From: Thermoplasmata archaeon
GTDB lineage: Archaea > Thermoplasmatota > Thermoplasmata > Thermoplasmatales > Thermoplasmataceae
NCBI GenBank assembly: GCA_021802055.1
Contig: JAKAAY010000002.1
Span: 31,478 to 92,194, forward strand
Length of the DNA stretch: 60,717 nucleotides
Direction of reading: 5' to 3'
Shown: positions 17,040 to 26,325 of the stretch, in pieces
Numbering within the stretch: the stretch's first letter is position 1
How the letters are laid out: the number at the start of each line of letters is the position of its first letter
The notes under the pieces: model-generated
The model's input: the letters and a program-made list of their open reading frames with translations, nothing else
Databases searched by the model: none
Told to the model about the DNA's origin: nothing
Translations under genes and position numbers: made by a program

Positions 17040-17636
17040 ATGGTAGATTACGTGACCGATGATCTGATCAACTTCAGCACGGACCTGCATTCCAGGATCC
17101 TCTCCAGCGAAAGGACGGGCCGGATTTTTTACGCAATCTTCCTTGCCCTGCTTGTTTTTTACGGGTCAGTCCTCATCCTTATTACCGACGCACCGGGCGG
17201 GAGGTTCACATATTATTTCACGGCCCATGCCCCGGGTGAATATCTTCTGTTCACGCTGTCGGCGGCATTTGCCACAGGAGCTCTTGCTTACAGCCTGGCT
17301 GGTCGGAGATCCGGAAAATTTTCCCAGATGAACGACCTCGTATTGCATGCGTCGTATGGAGACCTGCCCAGAAAAGATATCTACATGGCACTCCTTGAAC
17401 TTGATTCTAAAGCACTCATGCAGATAAGGGATGACAAGGCCGGCAATGCGATCCTTGTCGGCTTCCTGTTTTTCCTCTTGTTTGTTTTCATATTTCCCTA
17501 CGGCTTTGTCATCGCGCTTATTGTGTGGTTTTATCTCAGGCAGGAGGCACTAAAAGAATATAATCGGGAATTTTCGCGTATCGAGGGCCTCAGGTCAAAG
17601 ATTCATGACTATAAGGGCATATGGTACGGGAACTGA
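17040..17636 (+). CDS. Uncharacterised membrane protein, four predicted TM segments
   Basis: I do not recognise the family. The 198 residues show two N-terminal hydrophobic segments (about 29-48, FYAIFLALLVFYGSVLILIT, and about 67-85) and a soluble middle part. A long C-terminal hydrophobic hairpin follows (AILVGFLFFLLFVFIFPYGF, then VIALIVWFYL). The last 40 residues are basic and charged. There is no signal cleavage site. It lies upstream of an AhpD-like gene on the same strand with 71 nt between, so cotranscription is possible but unproven. Confidence 0.6.
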   Translation: MVDYVTDDLINFSTDLHSRILSSERTGRIFYAIFLALLVFYGSVLILITDAPGGRFTYYFTAHAPGEYLLFTLSAAFATGALAYSLAGRRSGKFSQMNDLVLHASYGDLPRKDIYMALLELDSKALMQIRDDKAGNAILVGFLFFLLFVFIFPYGFVIALIVWFYLRQEALKEYNREFSRIEGLRSKIHDYKGIWYGN

Positions 17637-17707
17637 AAGGCAAGTCCCGTTCCGGGATTCGTTTGCACCTATGACAATAGATTTATTCAGACATAAATAG
17701 GGAAGCC

Positions 17708-18046
17708 ATGGATTCGAAACATGTTCTTGATCAGGTTATGGAGACCATGGGGTTTTCCGGCTCCGTCAAACCAGATATGCAGAAGGGGTTCATGGACTTC
17801 TACCAGGCCGTACTGAAGCCAGGATCTCTATCGGTGAAGACAAAGGAGCTCATAGCCATTGCACTTTCCCTCTCCAGCAGTTGCGAGTGGTGCATAACGT
17901 ACCATACCAAACTGGCGGTCGATAATGGAGCCACTGATGATGAAATCCTTGAGGCGGCATATGTTGCCGTCCTGATGGCAGGTTCCCCGGCTCTCATGCA
18001 TGTAAGCATACTGAAGAGCGCACTGGAAATATCCAGGCCAAAGTGA
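17708..18046 (+). CDS. Carboxymuconolactone decarboxylase / AhpD-like protein
   Basis: The 112-residue protein is a single CMD domain. The redox motif is CEWCITYHT (C-x2-C-x3-H, about residues 59-65), as in AhpD, preceded by LSVKTKELIAIALSLSSS. Members act as alkylhydroperoxidase-type disulfide reductants or decarboxylases; the CxxC/His pattern favours a redox role. A DUF302 gene lies downstream after 46 nt, again on the plus strand. Confidence 0.85.
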   Translation: MDSKHVLDQVMETMGFSGSVKPDMQKGFMDFYQAVLKPGSLSVKTKELIAIALSLSSSCEWCITYHTKLAVDNGATDDEILEAAYVAVLMAGSPALMHVSILKSALEISRPK

Positions 18047-18092
18047 CGGTCGTTTCCCAAGGTTTTTCTTCATCGGTTGGCTGAAGGTTTAT

Positions 18093-18470
18093 ATGTTCAA
18101 GCACCAGAGAACAGTCCAGATGGACGCGGAAAAGACCTTTTCGAAGCTCAGAAACCTCCTCAAGGAGAGAGGGTTCGTTATCCTCTCATTTGTCGATGTT
18201 CAGGAAATAATGAAGAGTGCCTTCTCTGAGAAATTCAACCCCTACTTCATTCTTGAGGTTTGCAACCCTGCCGCTGCACGAGAACTTATCGGCCTTGACC
18301 ATGATTTTGGCCTTCTGCTGCCATGCAAAGTGGTACTGGATCAGCAAGGGAGTGAGACCACGGTGAGTATGCTGAGGGTGTCTGAAATGGCAGGCGTGAC
18401 CATGGGAACGCACGCAAGCGAGCCTGTGAAGTACGAGGATGAGATAATCTCGGCAATCGACGCCCTGTAA
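18093..18470 (+). CDS. DUF302 domain protein
   Basis: This 125-residue protein shows the DUF302 fold: an N-terminal strand-helix with AEKTFSKLRNLLKERGFVIL, the segment YFILEVCNPAAARELIGLDHD and the conserved GLLLPCKVVL with a Cys. The biochemical role of the family is unknown; some members bind heme or small molecules. ATG 18093 is the start. It is adjacent to the AhpD-like gene. Confidence 0.8.
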   Translation: MFKHQRTVQMDAEKTFSKLRNLLKERGFVILSFVDVQEIMKSAFSEKFNPYFILEVCNPAAARELIGLDHDFGLLLPCKVVLDQQGSETTVSMLRVSEMAGVTMGTHASEPVKYEDEIISAIDAL

Positions 18471-18612
18471 TGCGAGTGGAACAGCGATTATATTGTTTTC
18501 ACTCTATTCGGAATAAGGATTATTTCCCTCAAGAGCATAGAGAAAAGAAACAAATGATGATTTCTCTGTGGGAGGAGACTTCTCAGTTTCCCTATACTGG
18601 GGGTTCTGGCGC

Positions 18613-19911
18613 ATGATAACTCTCATCCTGGGACTCCAGTTCGGCGATGAGGGAAAAGGGAAGATAGTGGATTACCTGAGCGGCTCGACTGATGCTGTCA
18701 TAAAGTTCAACGGTGGATCCAATGCAGGCCACACCGTTGTAAGTGATGAGGGCAAGTTCAAGTTTCATCTGGTTCCCTCTGGGGCACTGCGATCAAAGGA
18801 GGTTATCCTCGGAAACGGAATGACCATAGACCCGTTCCTGTTGGAGGAGGAGATCAGGGATCTCGAAAAAGTCAACAAAAAGCTCAATCTCAAGATCAGC
18901 AGCATTGCTCACGTTGTAACCCCAATGCACAGGTACCTGGACAAGGCTGAAGAGGAGATCAGGGGTGCAATGAAAATAGGCACCACCTTTCAGGGAATCG
19001 GCCCCACTTATGAGGACAAATATGCGAGGACCGGATTAAGAATGGCTGATCTTGCTGACCCTGAGCTTGTGAGCGATAAGATAGAGCTCATTTACGCCAT
19101 GAAAAGAACCATGCTGGAGAAGTCAGAGTTTGCCTCTCCGTCTGCAAGGAAAGAAATGGCTTCACGCCTTGTCGCCTCGGGAAAGAACCTGAGAAAATTT
19201 CTCAGCGATACGGAAGTCTACCTGAATGAACTGGCTTCTCAAGGCAAGAATCTGCTGTTCGAGGGATCTCATGGTTCCATGCTCGATGTCGACTTCGGAA
19301 CCTATCCATATGTTACGTCATCAAACACAACCTCCGGGGCTCTTACCACTGGATCAGGACTCAGCCTCAGGAAGGTTGATCGAATAATTGGGGTAGTCAA
19401 GTCATACATGTCCCGTGTCGGTGCCGGTCCATTTCCCACTGAGATCACTGGAGAAAAGGCAGACCGCCTGCGCACGTTGGGAAGCGAGTACGGAACCACG
19501 ACCGGAAGGCCAAGGCGCGTAGGCTGGCTTGACCTGGTGCTTCTCCGCTATACCCTGATGATAAGCGATGTGAATTCCATTGCTCTCACAAGACTGGACA
19601 CGCTGGGAAACTTTGAGGAGATAAAGGTTGGATACTCATACAAGGTTGATGGTAAGGAAACAAAACAACTCCCGAGAAATGAAGGCGACCTCCAGAAAGC
19701 AGAGGTGAACTACAGGAGCTTCAAGCCATGGGGATTCCTTTCCGATGCCAGGATTAGCCAGTTCATAAAAGATGGGAAAGACAGCCTGCCTGATGAGCTG
19801 AAGGAATTCATAAACTTCATATCTTCAGAGCTGGGAAAGGAAATTGACATACTATCCTTCGGTGACACGCGCAACAAGACCATGTTCTGTTCCAAACTAG
19901 CCACTGCTTGA
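18613..19911 (+). CDS. purA: Adenylosuccinate synthetase
   Basis: ATG 18613 begins MITLILGLQFGDEGKGKIVD with the GTP-binding signature GDEGKGK; the 15 codons upstream in frame have no family resemblance. The 432 residues also contain KFNGGSNAGHTVV (active-site His), GTTFQGIGPTYEDKYARTG, LFEGSHGSMLDVDFGTYPYVTSS split across the IMP site, and GRPRRVGWLD. It converts IMP and aspartate to adenylosuccinate with GTP in AMP synthesis. hutU follows on the same strand. Confidence 0.96.
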   Translation: MITLILGLQFGDEGKGKIVDYLSGSTDAVIKFNGGSNAGHTVVSDEGKFKFHLVPSGALRSKEVILGNGMTIDPFLLEEEIRDLEKVNKKLNLKISSIAHVVTPMHRYLDKAEEEIRGAMKIGTTFQGIGPTYEDKYARTGLRMADLADPELVSDKIELIYAMKRTMLEKSEFASPSARKEMASRLVASGKNLRKFLSDTEVYLNELASQGKNLLFEGSHGSMLDVDFGTYPYVTSSNTTSGALTTGSGLSLRKVDRIIGVVKSYMSRVGAGPFPTEITGEKADRLRTLGSEYGTTTGRPRRVGWLDLVLLRYTLMISDVNSIALTRLDTLGNFEEIKVGYSYKVDGKETKQLPRNEGDLQKAEVNYRSFKPWGFLSDARISQFIKDGKDSLPDELKEFINFISSELGKEIDILSFGDTRNKTMFCSKLATA

Positions 19912-19959
19912 GGTCTCTGATGCCAGGTGGAACCGTTATTATGGTTGTTTCCATGTTGC

Positions 19960-21630
19960 ATGGGTGATAGCTTGGCGCTGAAGGTCATTAGGGCTCCGCG
20001 TGGGAGCGGGCTTAACACCAAAGGATGGTCCCAGGAGGCTGCATTGAGGCTTCTTATGAATAACCTTGATCCGGAGGTGGCAATGGACCCCGACAGGCTC
20101 ATAGTATATGGGGGAAGGGGTAAGGCAGCCAGAAACTGGGAAGCGTTTGATAAGATAGTGGAGTCCCTGAAGAGTCTGGAGAGCGACGAGACGCTGCTCG
20201 TCCAGTCGGGGAAACCCGTGGGCATTTTCAGAACATCACCATCGGCCCCGCGGGTGCTGATCTCAAATGCCCAGATTGTTCCAAGATGGGCTACGGATGA
20301 GATATTCTGGGATCTTGAGGCTAGAGGGCTGACCATGTTCGGGCAGATGACTGCAGGAAGCTGGATATACATTGGCACCCAGGGAATAGTGCAGGGTACG
20401 TTCGAGACGCTATGGGCCATTGCCAGAAAGGAGTTTGGATCTGAAGATCTGTCTGGAAAATGGTTTCTTTCCTCCGGACTTGGAGAGATGGGAGGTGCAC
20501 AGCCTCTGGCTGCAACGATGAATGGTGCTGTTGCCGTCATCGTTGAGGTTGACAGGTCAAAGATCGATCGGAGAATAAGAGACGGATACCTTGACACCTG
20601 GACGGACTCGGTGGAAAAGGCGCTAAAGCTGAAGGATGAAGCCCTCATTAGCGGGAAGGCTCTTTCCATTGGACTTCTGGGCAATGCCGCCACTGTCTAC
20701 GATGATCTGATGCACAGAAACGTTGTACCGGACATAGTAAGTGATCAGACAGCGGCTCATGACATTAACATCGGGTACATACCCGAGGGATATACCCTGG
20801 AGGAAGCTGCGTCTCGCAGGGTCTCGGATCAAAAAAGATACATATCTGATGTTTACAGATCCATTGTAAAGGAAGCAAAGGCCATTCTGTGGTTTGGGGA
20901 CAGGGGAAGCAAGACCTTCGACTACGGAAACAACTTCAGAACCAGAGCCAGGGAGGGAGGGATTGAGAACGCTTTTGACATCCCCGGGTACGTTCCGCAC
21001 TATATCCGGGATCTTTTTGCCATTGGATCCGGCCCGTTCAGATGGGTCGCTCTTTCAGGCGATCCGGAGGATATATACACCATTGATCGAGCCATCCTTG
21101 AGCGCTTTTCCGACGATGCACACCTGACAAAGTGGATAAGACTCGCGACCGAGAAGATCCATTTCCAGGGTCTTCCTGCAAGGATCTGTTATGCTGAGTA
21201 CGGCAGGAGGGAAGAACTCGGTGTGATGATAAATAACCTTGTTGCACAGGGCAAGGTTTCCGCCCCGGTTGCCATCGGCAGAGATCATCACGATACAGGA
21301 TCCGTGGCATCTCCGTACAGAGAAACGGAATCCATGAAGGACGGAAGCGATGCAATTGCTGACTGGCCTGTGCTCAACTTTGCACTCAATGCCATTTCTG
21401 GCGCATCTTGGGTCTCGCTCCATCATGGCGGGGGAACCGGAATAGGAAATGCCATTCACGCCGGTTTTGTCATCGTCGCTGACGGCTCCAACGATGCTGA
21501 AGAGAGGATCAGGAGGGTTCTCAATGCCGATCCTGGCCTGGGCGTCATAAGGCATGCCGATGCGGGCTATGACTCATCAAGAAATCTGATAAGCGGTGGA
21601 GTCAGATTCAGGACGCCTTACTTCAGGTGA
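19960..21630 (+). CDS. hutU: Urocanate hydratase
   Basis: The enzyme converts urocanate to imidazolonepropionate, the second step of histidine degradation. ATG 19960 ([15 protein letters not shown]) is near the usual family start; the open frame begins 11 codons earlier. Landmarks: [31 protein letters not shown], the NAD-binding [57 protein letters not shown] and HHGGGTGIG near the C-terminus. It is 556 residues, the usual length. The formiminotransferase of the same pathway is at 31.4 kb. Confidence 0.95.
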   Translation: MGDSLALKVIRAPRGSGLNTKGWSQEAALRLLMNNLDPEVAMDPDRLIVYGGRGKAARNWEAFDKIVESLKSLESDETLLVQSGKPVGIFRTSPSAPRVLISNAQIVPRWATDEIFWDLEARGLTMFGQMTAGSWIYIGTQGIVQGTFETLWAIARKEFGSEDLSGKWFLSSGLGEMGGAQPLAATMNGAVAVIVEVDRSKIDRRIRDGYLDTWTDSVEKALKLKDEALISGKALSIGLLGNAATVYDDLMHRNVVPDIVSDQTAAHDINIGYIPEGYTLEEAASRRVSDQKRYISDVYRSIVKEAKAILWFGDRGSKTFDYGNNFRTRAREGGIENAFDIPGYVPHYIRDLFAIGSGPFRWVALSGDPEDIYTIDRAILERFSDDAHLTKWIRLATEKIHFQGLPARICYAEYGRREELGVMINNLVAQGKVSAPVAIGRDHHDTGSVASPYRETESMKDGSDAIADWPVLNFALNAISGASWVSLHHGGGTGIGNAIHAGFVIVADGSNDAEERIRRVLNADPGLGVIRHADAGYDSSRNLISGGVRFRTPYFR

Positions 21631-21667
21631 AAGAAGAGCTGCAAAAGCAAGGAAAATGAATGTGTGA

Positions 21668-21857
21668 TCATACGGTATATTTCACAGCAGTACCCGGATC
21701 GGGCTTCTTTTCAAGGGCTGGCAGATAACCGTTATGTGCTCCATAGCCTGAAGATCCTGAAAGACAGGGTTGCGATGCTTGCATTAACCTGAGGCGTAAG
21801 CGTTTCAGGAAACGCAGTTAGCATGGCCATCTCCAGAAGGGTTCCATTCATGCACAT
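21668..21857 (-). pseudogene. Coding-like remnant, possibly a flippase-family C-terminus
   Basis: In the 253-nt gap after hutU the minus strand reads as protein in two frames. The first part, from ATG 21857 to a stop at 21732, ends TPQVNASIATLSFRIFRLW. A one-base shift continues it as AHNGYLPALEKKPDPGTAVK to a TGA at 21668. The pattern resembles the C-terminus of UPF0104/MprF-like membrane proteins, but the match is weak. It looks like a decayed gene fragment. Confidence 0.25.
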
Positions 21858-21883
21858 GTAGTTTTGAAAATGTGGACGCCTAT

Positions 21884-22864
21884 TTACTTTATCCTTTCCA
21901 GAGCCTGAATTCTCCTTGCCGGATGTGGGTGGTCGCTGAATATTGTTGAAAGCCTGGATATCTTCATGGCCTTCCACTCCTCTAGCAGTCTTTCATGGCT
22001 TTTTCTCTCCCCACTGGACGGGTCTGTGAACAACAGCATGTTGGAGAAGCTGGATCCTGAAGGGCGCCTTCTCCCTATCCCGGTAACAGGAGTGGAAGAA
22101 ACTATCTTGGCCAGTGCAGTCTGCAACTTTTCCGGGCCGCCAGGTATGGATTCAGAATTCATATCGGCACAGCTCTCCCTCATACGGTTCACTCCCAGAA
22201 TCATCAGGCTGAAGATGAAGCTCACAGCCATCAGAGCCAGTGCAACGAGGATGTTGTATCCATTCTGGTTCCTGCTGCTGCCTCCGGAAAACAGGAGCAT
22301 GTAACCAAGGTAGAAGATCACCGTAGGAACTATGCCTATGGCCATCAGCAACGCCACGTCGTGATGTTTCAAATGTCCGATCTCATGTGCTATGACTGCC
22401 TTGACCTCGTCCCTGTCCAGAATCTGTATAAGGCCCCTTGTGACTGCGAGCCTCCTCCCTGATATGGGCGTGCCGTATGCAAAGGCGTTCGGTATGGAAA
22501 CTTCGGCTATGTATACCGCGGGGACCTTTTCGTTGTTATAATGGCATACCTCCTCCACGGCCTGCAATATCCAGATGGTGCCCGGATCTTCTCCGTTTAT
22601 CCGCCTCGTCCTGAATGCCCGCCCCACAAGATATGGACCGGCAAGGAACTGGAAAATGTCCAGTAAGAGCACAAAGACCAGTATGAGGAGGATGAATGAT
22701 GTTGACATGGCATCGCCATATACATAGGATGCAACGCCCATTACAATAAATGTGAAGATCACTGCTATCATCACTCCAGCAAGAATGCTTGCAATGCGCA
22801 GTTTGACCGAGTAAACGTTCACGTGTCTGGTATTGAAACCTGCGATATAACCCTTGGAGTCCAT
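21884..22864 (-). CDS. htpX: M48-family membrane zinc protease (HtpX-like)
   Basis: ATG 22864 gives 326 residues; the longer open frame would run through the tRNA-Leu gene. Two N-terminal membrane segments (about 20-42 and 48-72) precede the catalytic motif VIAHEIGHLKHHD (HExxH). Two more hydrophobic segments follow, then the third zinc ligand region NRMRESCADM. The C-terminus has SDHPHPARRIQALERI, as in HtpX. HtpX proteases degrade misfolded membrane proteins. The tRNA-Leu gene ends 30 nt upstream on the same strand. Confidence 0.92.
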   Translation of the reverse strand: MDSKGYIAGFNTRHVNVYSVKLRIASILAGVMIAVIFTFIVMGVASYVYGDAMSTSFILLILVFVLLLDIFQFLAGPYLVGRAFRTRRINGEDPGTIWILQAVEEVCHYNNEKVPAVYIAEVSIPNAFAYGTPISGRRLAVTRGLIQILDRDEVKAVIAHEIGHLKHHDVALLMAIGIVPTVIFYLGYMLLFSGGSSRNQNGYNILVALALMAVSFIFSLMILGVNRMRESCADMNSESIPGGPEKLQTALAKIVSSTPVTGIGRRRPSGSSFSNMLLFTDPSSGERKSHERLLEEWKAMKISRLSTIFSDHPHPARRIQALERIK

Positions 22865-22894
22865 TCTGATATCGCGCCCTTGGAATAGGAAAAG

Positions 22895-22979
22895 TGCAGA
22901 GGGAGGGATTTGAACCCTCGCATCCCTACGGAACCAGACCCTCAATCTGGCGCCTTTGACCAAGCTCGACAACCTCTGC
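22895..22979 (-). tRNA. tRNA-Leu (anticodon GAG)
   Basis: The minus strand folds as a class II tRNA. The 7-bp acceptor stem is GCAGAGG/CCTCTGC, and the anticodon stem is CCAGA/TCTGG with loop TTGAGGG, giving anticodon GAG. A long variable arm of about 14 nt precedes the T arm GAGGG-TTCAAAT-CCCTC. The discriminator base is A and CCA is not encoded. There is no sign of an intron. Confidence 0.93.
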
Positions 22980-23000
22980 AGAGTCAAGTGCAATACCGGC

Positions 23001-23015
23001 ACAATATATTAAAAG
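23001..23015 (-). promoter_or_regulatory. TATA-like promoter of tRNA-Leu
   Basis: On the minus strand CTTTTAATATATTGT lies 22-36 nt before the tRNA 5' end, the expected TATA position for a tRNA gene. Confidence 0.55.
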
Positions 23016-23305
23016 TGCCATCGCCCGAACTGTCCACGTATGCTTTCCCCTCACCCCCACGAACTATTCTTACCCGCATAAATGGGTTCATTCCAAAGGG
23101 CAGGATGATGTATTTGTAAGCCAAATTATGAGAGTTAAGTGTATTTTACCGTAGCACAGGAGTTTTCTAGAGGGATGGTGCTGTCAATTGTCTTAGGTAC
23201 TCTGTGAATAACAGGAAAAACAATCTCTTCAAAATGCATGGGTGGCGAGGCCTCTCCCGGCCAGGGCCACCTTTCTGCCTCAGAGGGTGCAGAATGCTTT
23301 AAATC
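23016..23305. other. Intergenic region with a GC-rich hairpin
   Basis: No gene is recognised between the tRNA-Leu promoter and the stop of the membrane-protein gene at 23306. The region holds the strong hairpin at 23241-23271. No known RNA family could be matched by eye. Confidence 0.4.
23241..23271 (-). terminator. GC-rich hairpin downstream of the small membrane-protein gene
   Basis: GGTGGC at 23241-23246 pairs with GCCACC at 23266-23271. An inner GGCC/GGCC stem surrounds the loop TCTCCC. It lies 35-65 nt after the stop codon of the minus-strand gene 23306-23815. It could stabilise or end that transcript, or be part of a small RNA. There is no clear U-run on the minus strand. Confidence 0.35.
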
Positions 23306-23815
23306 TCACTGGCTGACCTGAGTCTGTGACTGTACGGGTTCCTTTGACCACTTTTCATAGAAAGTGCCCAGCAGGTATCCGTAAACAATGGCGCCAACGA
23401 AAGCTCCTGCCAAGTTGAATACGGTGTAAAGGATGCCATATTCTCCAACAGACAGTGCGCTGAAGGCAGCACTGATGAGCCACAGAATAATGCCGAAGAC
23501 CACTCCTTTGACCTTGTAATTCTCACCGGGTATCTTGTTGACTCCCCATCCATATATGGCTCCAAGTATCATTCCAACTATCAGCCCGACTATGATGTCT
23601 GCCACTGGCCCAATTACGAGCACAGTATTATAGAGGTCGTTTGCAGTCAGTCCCACCTGCTGAGCTGCTGAATTTCCAGATATATAGGAGTTCAGTGCGT
23701 TTATTATGTCCTGCTTGAGGGCAATTAGGGCCACGGCGGTGAAAATCGCTGAGATTATTCCCCAGACAAGTCCCGCAACAAGCCCGGATTTTGCTCCGGT
23801 TGATGCTCTTCCCAT
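23306..23815 (-). CDS. Uncharacterised small membrane protein
   Basis: I cannot assign a family. The 169 residues have about four hydrophobic segments rich in Gly, Ala and Ile: residues 10-32 (SGLVAGLVWGIISAIFTAVA), about 68-92 (VADIIVGLIVGMILGAIYGW), about 102-120 (VKGVVFGIILWLISAAFSAL) and about 128-150. The spacing of small residues suggests tightly packed helices. The C-terminus is short and polar, ending in a Gln/Ser-rich tail. It is a single-gene unit with its own TATA-like box. Confidence 0.65.
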   Translation of the reverse strand: MGRASTGAKSGLVAGLVWGIISAIFTAVALIALKQDIINALNSYISGNSAAQQVGLTANDLYNTVLVIGPVADIIVGLIVGMILGAIYGWGVNKIPGENYKVKGVVFGIILWLISAAFSALSVGEYGILYTVFNLAGAFVGAIVYGYLLGTFYEKWSKEPVQSQTQVSQ

Positions 23816-23834
23816 ACATACCGTAAAATCAATG

Positions 23835-23846
23835 AATATATAAAAA
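23835..23846 (-). promoter_or_regulatory. TATA-like promoter of the membrane-protein gene at 23306
   Basis: The minus strand reads TTTTTATATATTC here, 20-31 nt before ATG 23815. Confidence 0.5.
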
Positions 23847-23885
23847 TAATGAAAATGTTAAAAAAAAGGAACTAGGCAATCCATA

Positions 23886-26195
23886 CTATAGCGTGCACTT
23901 ACCATCCGGGCATGCCGGATCGAACGTCGAGTCAAGTTTGACCATGTTGTCTGATCCCGTGTTCAGGACAAGTTTTATAACTGCATCATTGGACTGCTCC
24001 CTCTTGGCGGACGATCCGTTGCCTGTGGTCAGAACCTGGACTCCCTTACTCTTGTCCCTGTAAACGGTGATCCCCTTGCAATTCAGATCCCATGCCATCC
24101 TGTAAGCATCCTCGATGTCCTTGACCGCGGCATCCTCGGGAAGGTTGATGGTCTTGGAAACTCCTGAGTCACAGAACCTCTGGAATGTGGCCTGCATCAT
24201 CACATGCCATTGAGGTTCTATCTCGTGTGCAGTTACGTAAACTCTCTTCATGTCCTCAGGGAGATCCAGGTCCGCGAGATTGCCTTTTTCTGCAATGGCT
24301 CTCACTAGCTCGTCTGAGTAAAGAGACCTCTTCTTCAACTCCTTCTCCAGCTCCCTGTTCACTTCCAGAAGTTCCTGGCCGTCAAGAACATGCCTGACGT
24401 ATGCCAGCGCATAAAACGGTTCTATGGATGAGGAGCAGTCTGCTATTATGGATATGGTGCCGGTCGGGGCGATGGTCGTCGTGGTGGAGTTTCTCATCAT
24501 CAGCCCCTGCCTTTCCCACAGTGAACCGTGCCATCCGGGGAAATTGCCTCTTTCCTTCGCAAGCCTGGAAGATTCGTTGTGTGAAGTCTCGTTCAGGAAT
24601 TTCATTACTTTTTCAGCAGTTTCCAGAGCTTCCCTGCTCTGGTAGCTGATGCCAAGCTGCGCAAGCATGTCCGCGAATCCCATATATCCCAGGCCGATTT
24701 TCCTGGTTGTCCTGGTTACCTTTCTGATCTCGTCTATTGGAAAATTGTTTGCATCGATGACGTCATCCAGGAACCTGGTGGACAGCCTTATTGTTTCCTC
24801 CAGAGAGTCGAAATCTATCTTCTGGTTCGAGACGAATTTTGCCAGGTTGACGGAGCCCAGGTTGCATGATTCATGCGGCAGCAGCGGCTGCTCTCCGCAT
24901 GGGTTTGTCGCCTCTATCTGGCCCAGATGAGGAACGGTATTCTTCTCATTCATCTTGTCCACAAAAATCAGTCCGGGATCGCCGGTCTTCCAGGCCTGGT
25001 TGATTATGGACTCCCATATGGCCATCGCCCTGATCCGCTTCATCACGCGCCCGTCTCTTGGATTCTTCAGGTCAACATAATCATCTGAATCGAGCCTGGA
25101 GAAGAAATCTGCATCCAGAGCCACAGAAATATTGAAATTCTTGAGTTTCGTGTTTGCTGAGTCCTTGCTCAGGATGAAGTCCATTATGTCAGGATGATCG
25201 TATCGAAGTATGCCCATGTTGGCCCCTCTCCTCTTGCCTCCCTGCTTGATTACATCCGTCGTTGTGTCGAATATGGTCATGAAAGAAAGAGGTCCTGATG
25301 CAACACCGCTTGTGGAACCAACGATATCCTCCTTTGGCCTTAGCCTTGAGAATGAAAAACCCGTTCCGCCGCCGGATTTGTGGATTATGGCTGTATCCTT
25401 CAGTGCGTTGAAGATGGAATCAATGCTGTCTTCCACAGGGAGGACAAAGCAAGCAGAAAGCTGTCCTATGGAAGTCCCTGCGTTCATGAGTGTGGGAGAG
25501 TTCGGTATGAACTTCAGATCCCTCATCAGGTTTTCGAATTTTTCCATATAGTCCCTGACAGATTTGCTTTCCGTGCTTATAAAATCCAGAACATCCTGAA
25601 AGTCGCCATCTATTGTGCCCTCTTCCTTCAGATAGGTGAAGGCCCTCCTGAGCATGCTAAGTTCCATCTGGGACATGGGGTGCACATTCTTCTTCCTGAA
25701 ATCGCCTGTGCCTTTCTGCCTGTATTCGTAAATGCCTTCAATGAGCGCTACCGTCCGTGCCACCCTGTGCAGCATCTGGCTGGGAGTCTCAATCACCCTT
25801 CCGTTTTGGTCCTTCAGGAGATATCTGGATTCCAGCACTTTCACTGAGTTGAGGGATAGTTTGAGGTCATCCTGTACTCCCATCCTCAACTTCTCCTGCC
25901 TTATGGTCTTCCTTCTATCCCTGTATAGAATGTATGCCCTTGCCACATCAGAGTAGTTTTCGCCGTCGATGATTGCCTTCATCAGGGCCTGCTCTACACT
26001 GTCCTGGATTTCCTCTATGTTTACCTGCTTTTTCTTAGTGGCGTTGGTGTCTGATACAACCATGTCAGTGATCTTCTCGGCTGCCTCCATAGAACCATGC
26101 TTCACGGAGAGCATGGCCTTGTAGATGGCCGTGGTGATTCTTTCCCGGTCAAATGCCTGTTTGCTTCCGTCTCTCTTGATAACGTATTCTGCCAT
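23886..26195 (-). CDS. nrdJ: Ribonucleotide reductase, class II (adenosylcobalamin-dependent)
   Basis: The 769-residue enzyme starts at ATG 26195 (TTG 26201 is two codons earlier). An N-terminal ATP cone (residues about 3-95, KRDGSKQAFDRERITTAIYK) precedes the catalytic barrel. Visible active-site elements: LSACFVLPVEDS (first redox Cys), NPCGEQPLLPHESCNLGSVN (Asn/Cys/Glu radical site plus redox Cys), APTGTISIIADCSSSIEP and the C-terminal redox pair CPDGKC. It reduces ribonucleotides without needing oxygen, using coenzyme B12. It lies 131 nt downstream of a complete class I system, an unusual juxtaposition. Confidence 0.94.
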   Translation of the reverse strand: MAEYVIKRDGSKQAFDRERITTAIYKAMLSVKHGSMEAAEKITDMVVSDTNATKKKQVNIEEIQDSVEQALMKAIIDGENYSDVARAYILYRDRRKTIRQEKLRMGVQDDLKLSLNSVKVLESRYLLKDQNGRVIETPSQMLHRVARTVALIEGIYEYRQKGTGDFRKKNVHPMSQMELSMLRRAFTYLKEEGTIDGDFQDVLDFISTESKSVRDYMEKFENLMRDLKFIPNSPTLMNAGTSIGQLSACFVLPVEDSIDSIFNALKDTAIIHKSGGGTGFSFSRLRPKEDIVGSTSGVASGPLSFMTIFDTTTDVIKQGGKRRGANMGILRYDHPDIMDFILSKDSANTKLKNFNISVALDADFFSRLDSDDYVDLKNPRDGRVMKRIRAMAIWESIINQAWKTGDPGLIFVDKMNEKNTVPHLGQIEATNPCGEQPLLPHESCNLGSVNLAKFVSNQKIDFDSLEETIRLSTRFLDDVIDANNFPIDEIRKVTRTTRKIGLGYMGFADMLAQLGISYQSREALETAEKVMKFLNETSHNESSRLAKERGNFPGWHGSLWERQGLMMRNSTTTTIAPTGTISIIADCSSSIEPFYALAYVRHVLDGQELLEVNRELEKELKKRSLYSDELVRAIAEKGNLADLDLPEDMKRVYVTAHEIEPQWHVMMQATFQRFCDSGVSKTINLPEDAAVKDIEDAYRMAWDLNCKGITVYRDKSKGVQVLTTGNGSSAKREQSNDAVIKLVLNTGSDNMVKLDSTFDPACPDGKCTL

Positions 26196-26325
26196 TGACA
26201 AGTATGTATAGGTCCGGGAATACTAAAGTTTTGCCTAATGGCTGATTTACTGGCTCCGCTGCTGTCTCTGGCTTCCGCTATGGTTTGCCAGAAGTGAATA
26301 TTGGCCCCCGGTGAACTTCACTGCT

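Noticed and set aside
19710-20693. Long minus-strand open frame opposite purA and hutU
   Set aside because: It is antisense to two well-identified enzymes and has a low-complexity Ser/Pro-rich composition.
22865-23002. Upstream extension of the M48 protease
   Set aside because: The extension reads through the tRNA-Leu gene on the same strand.
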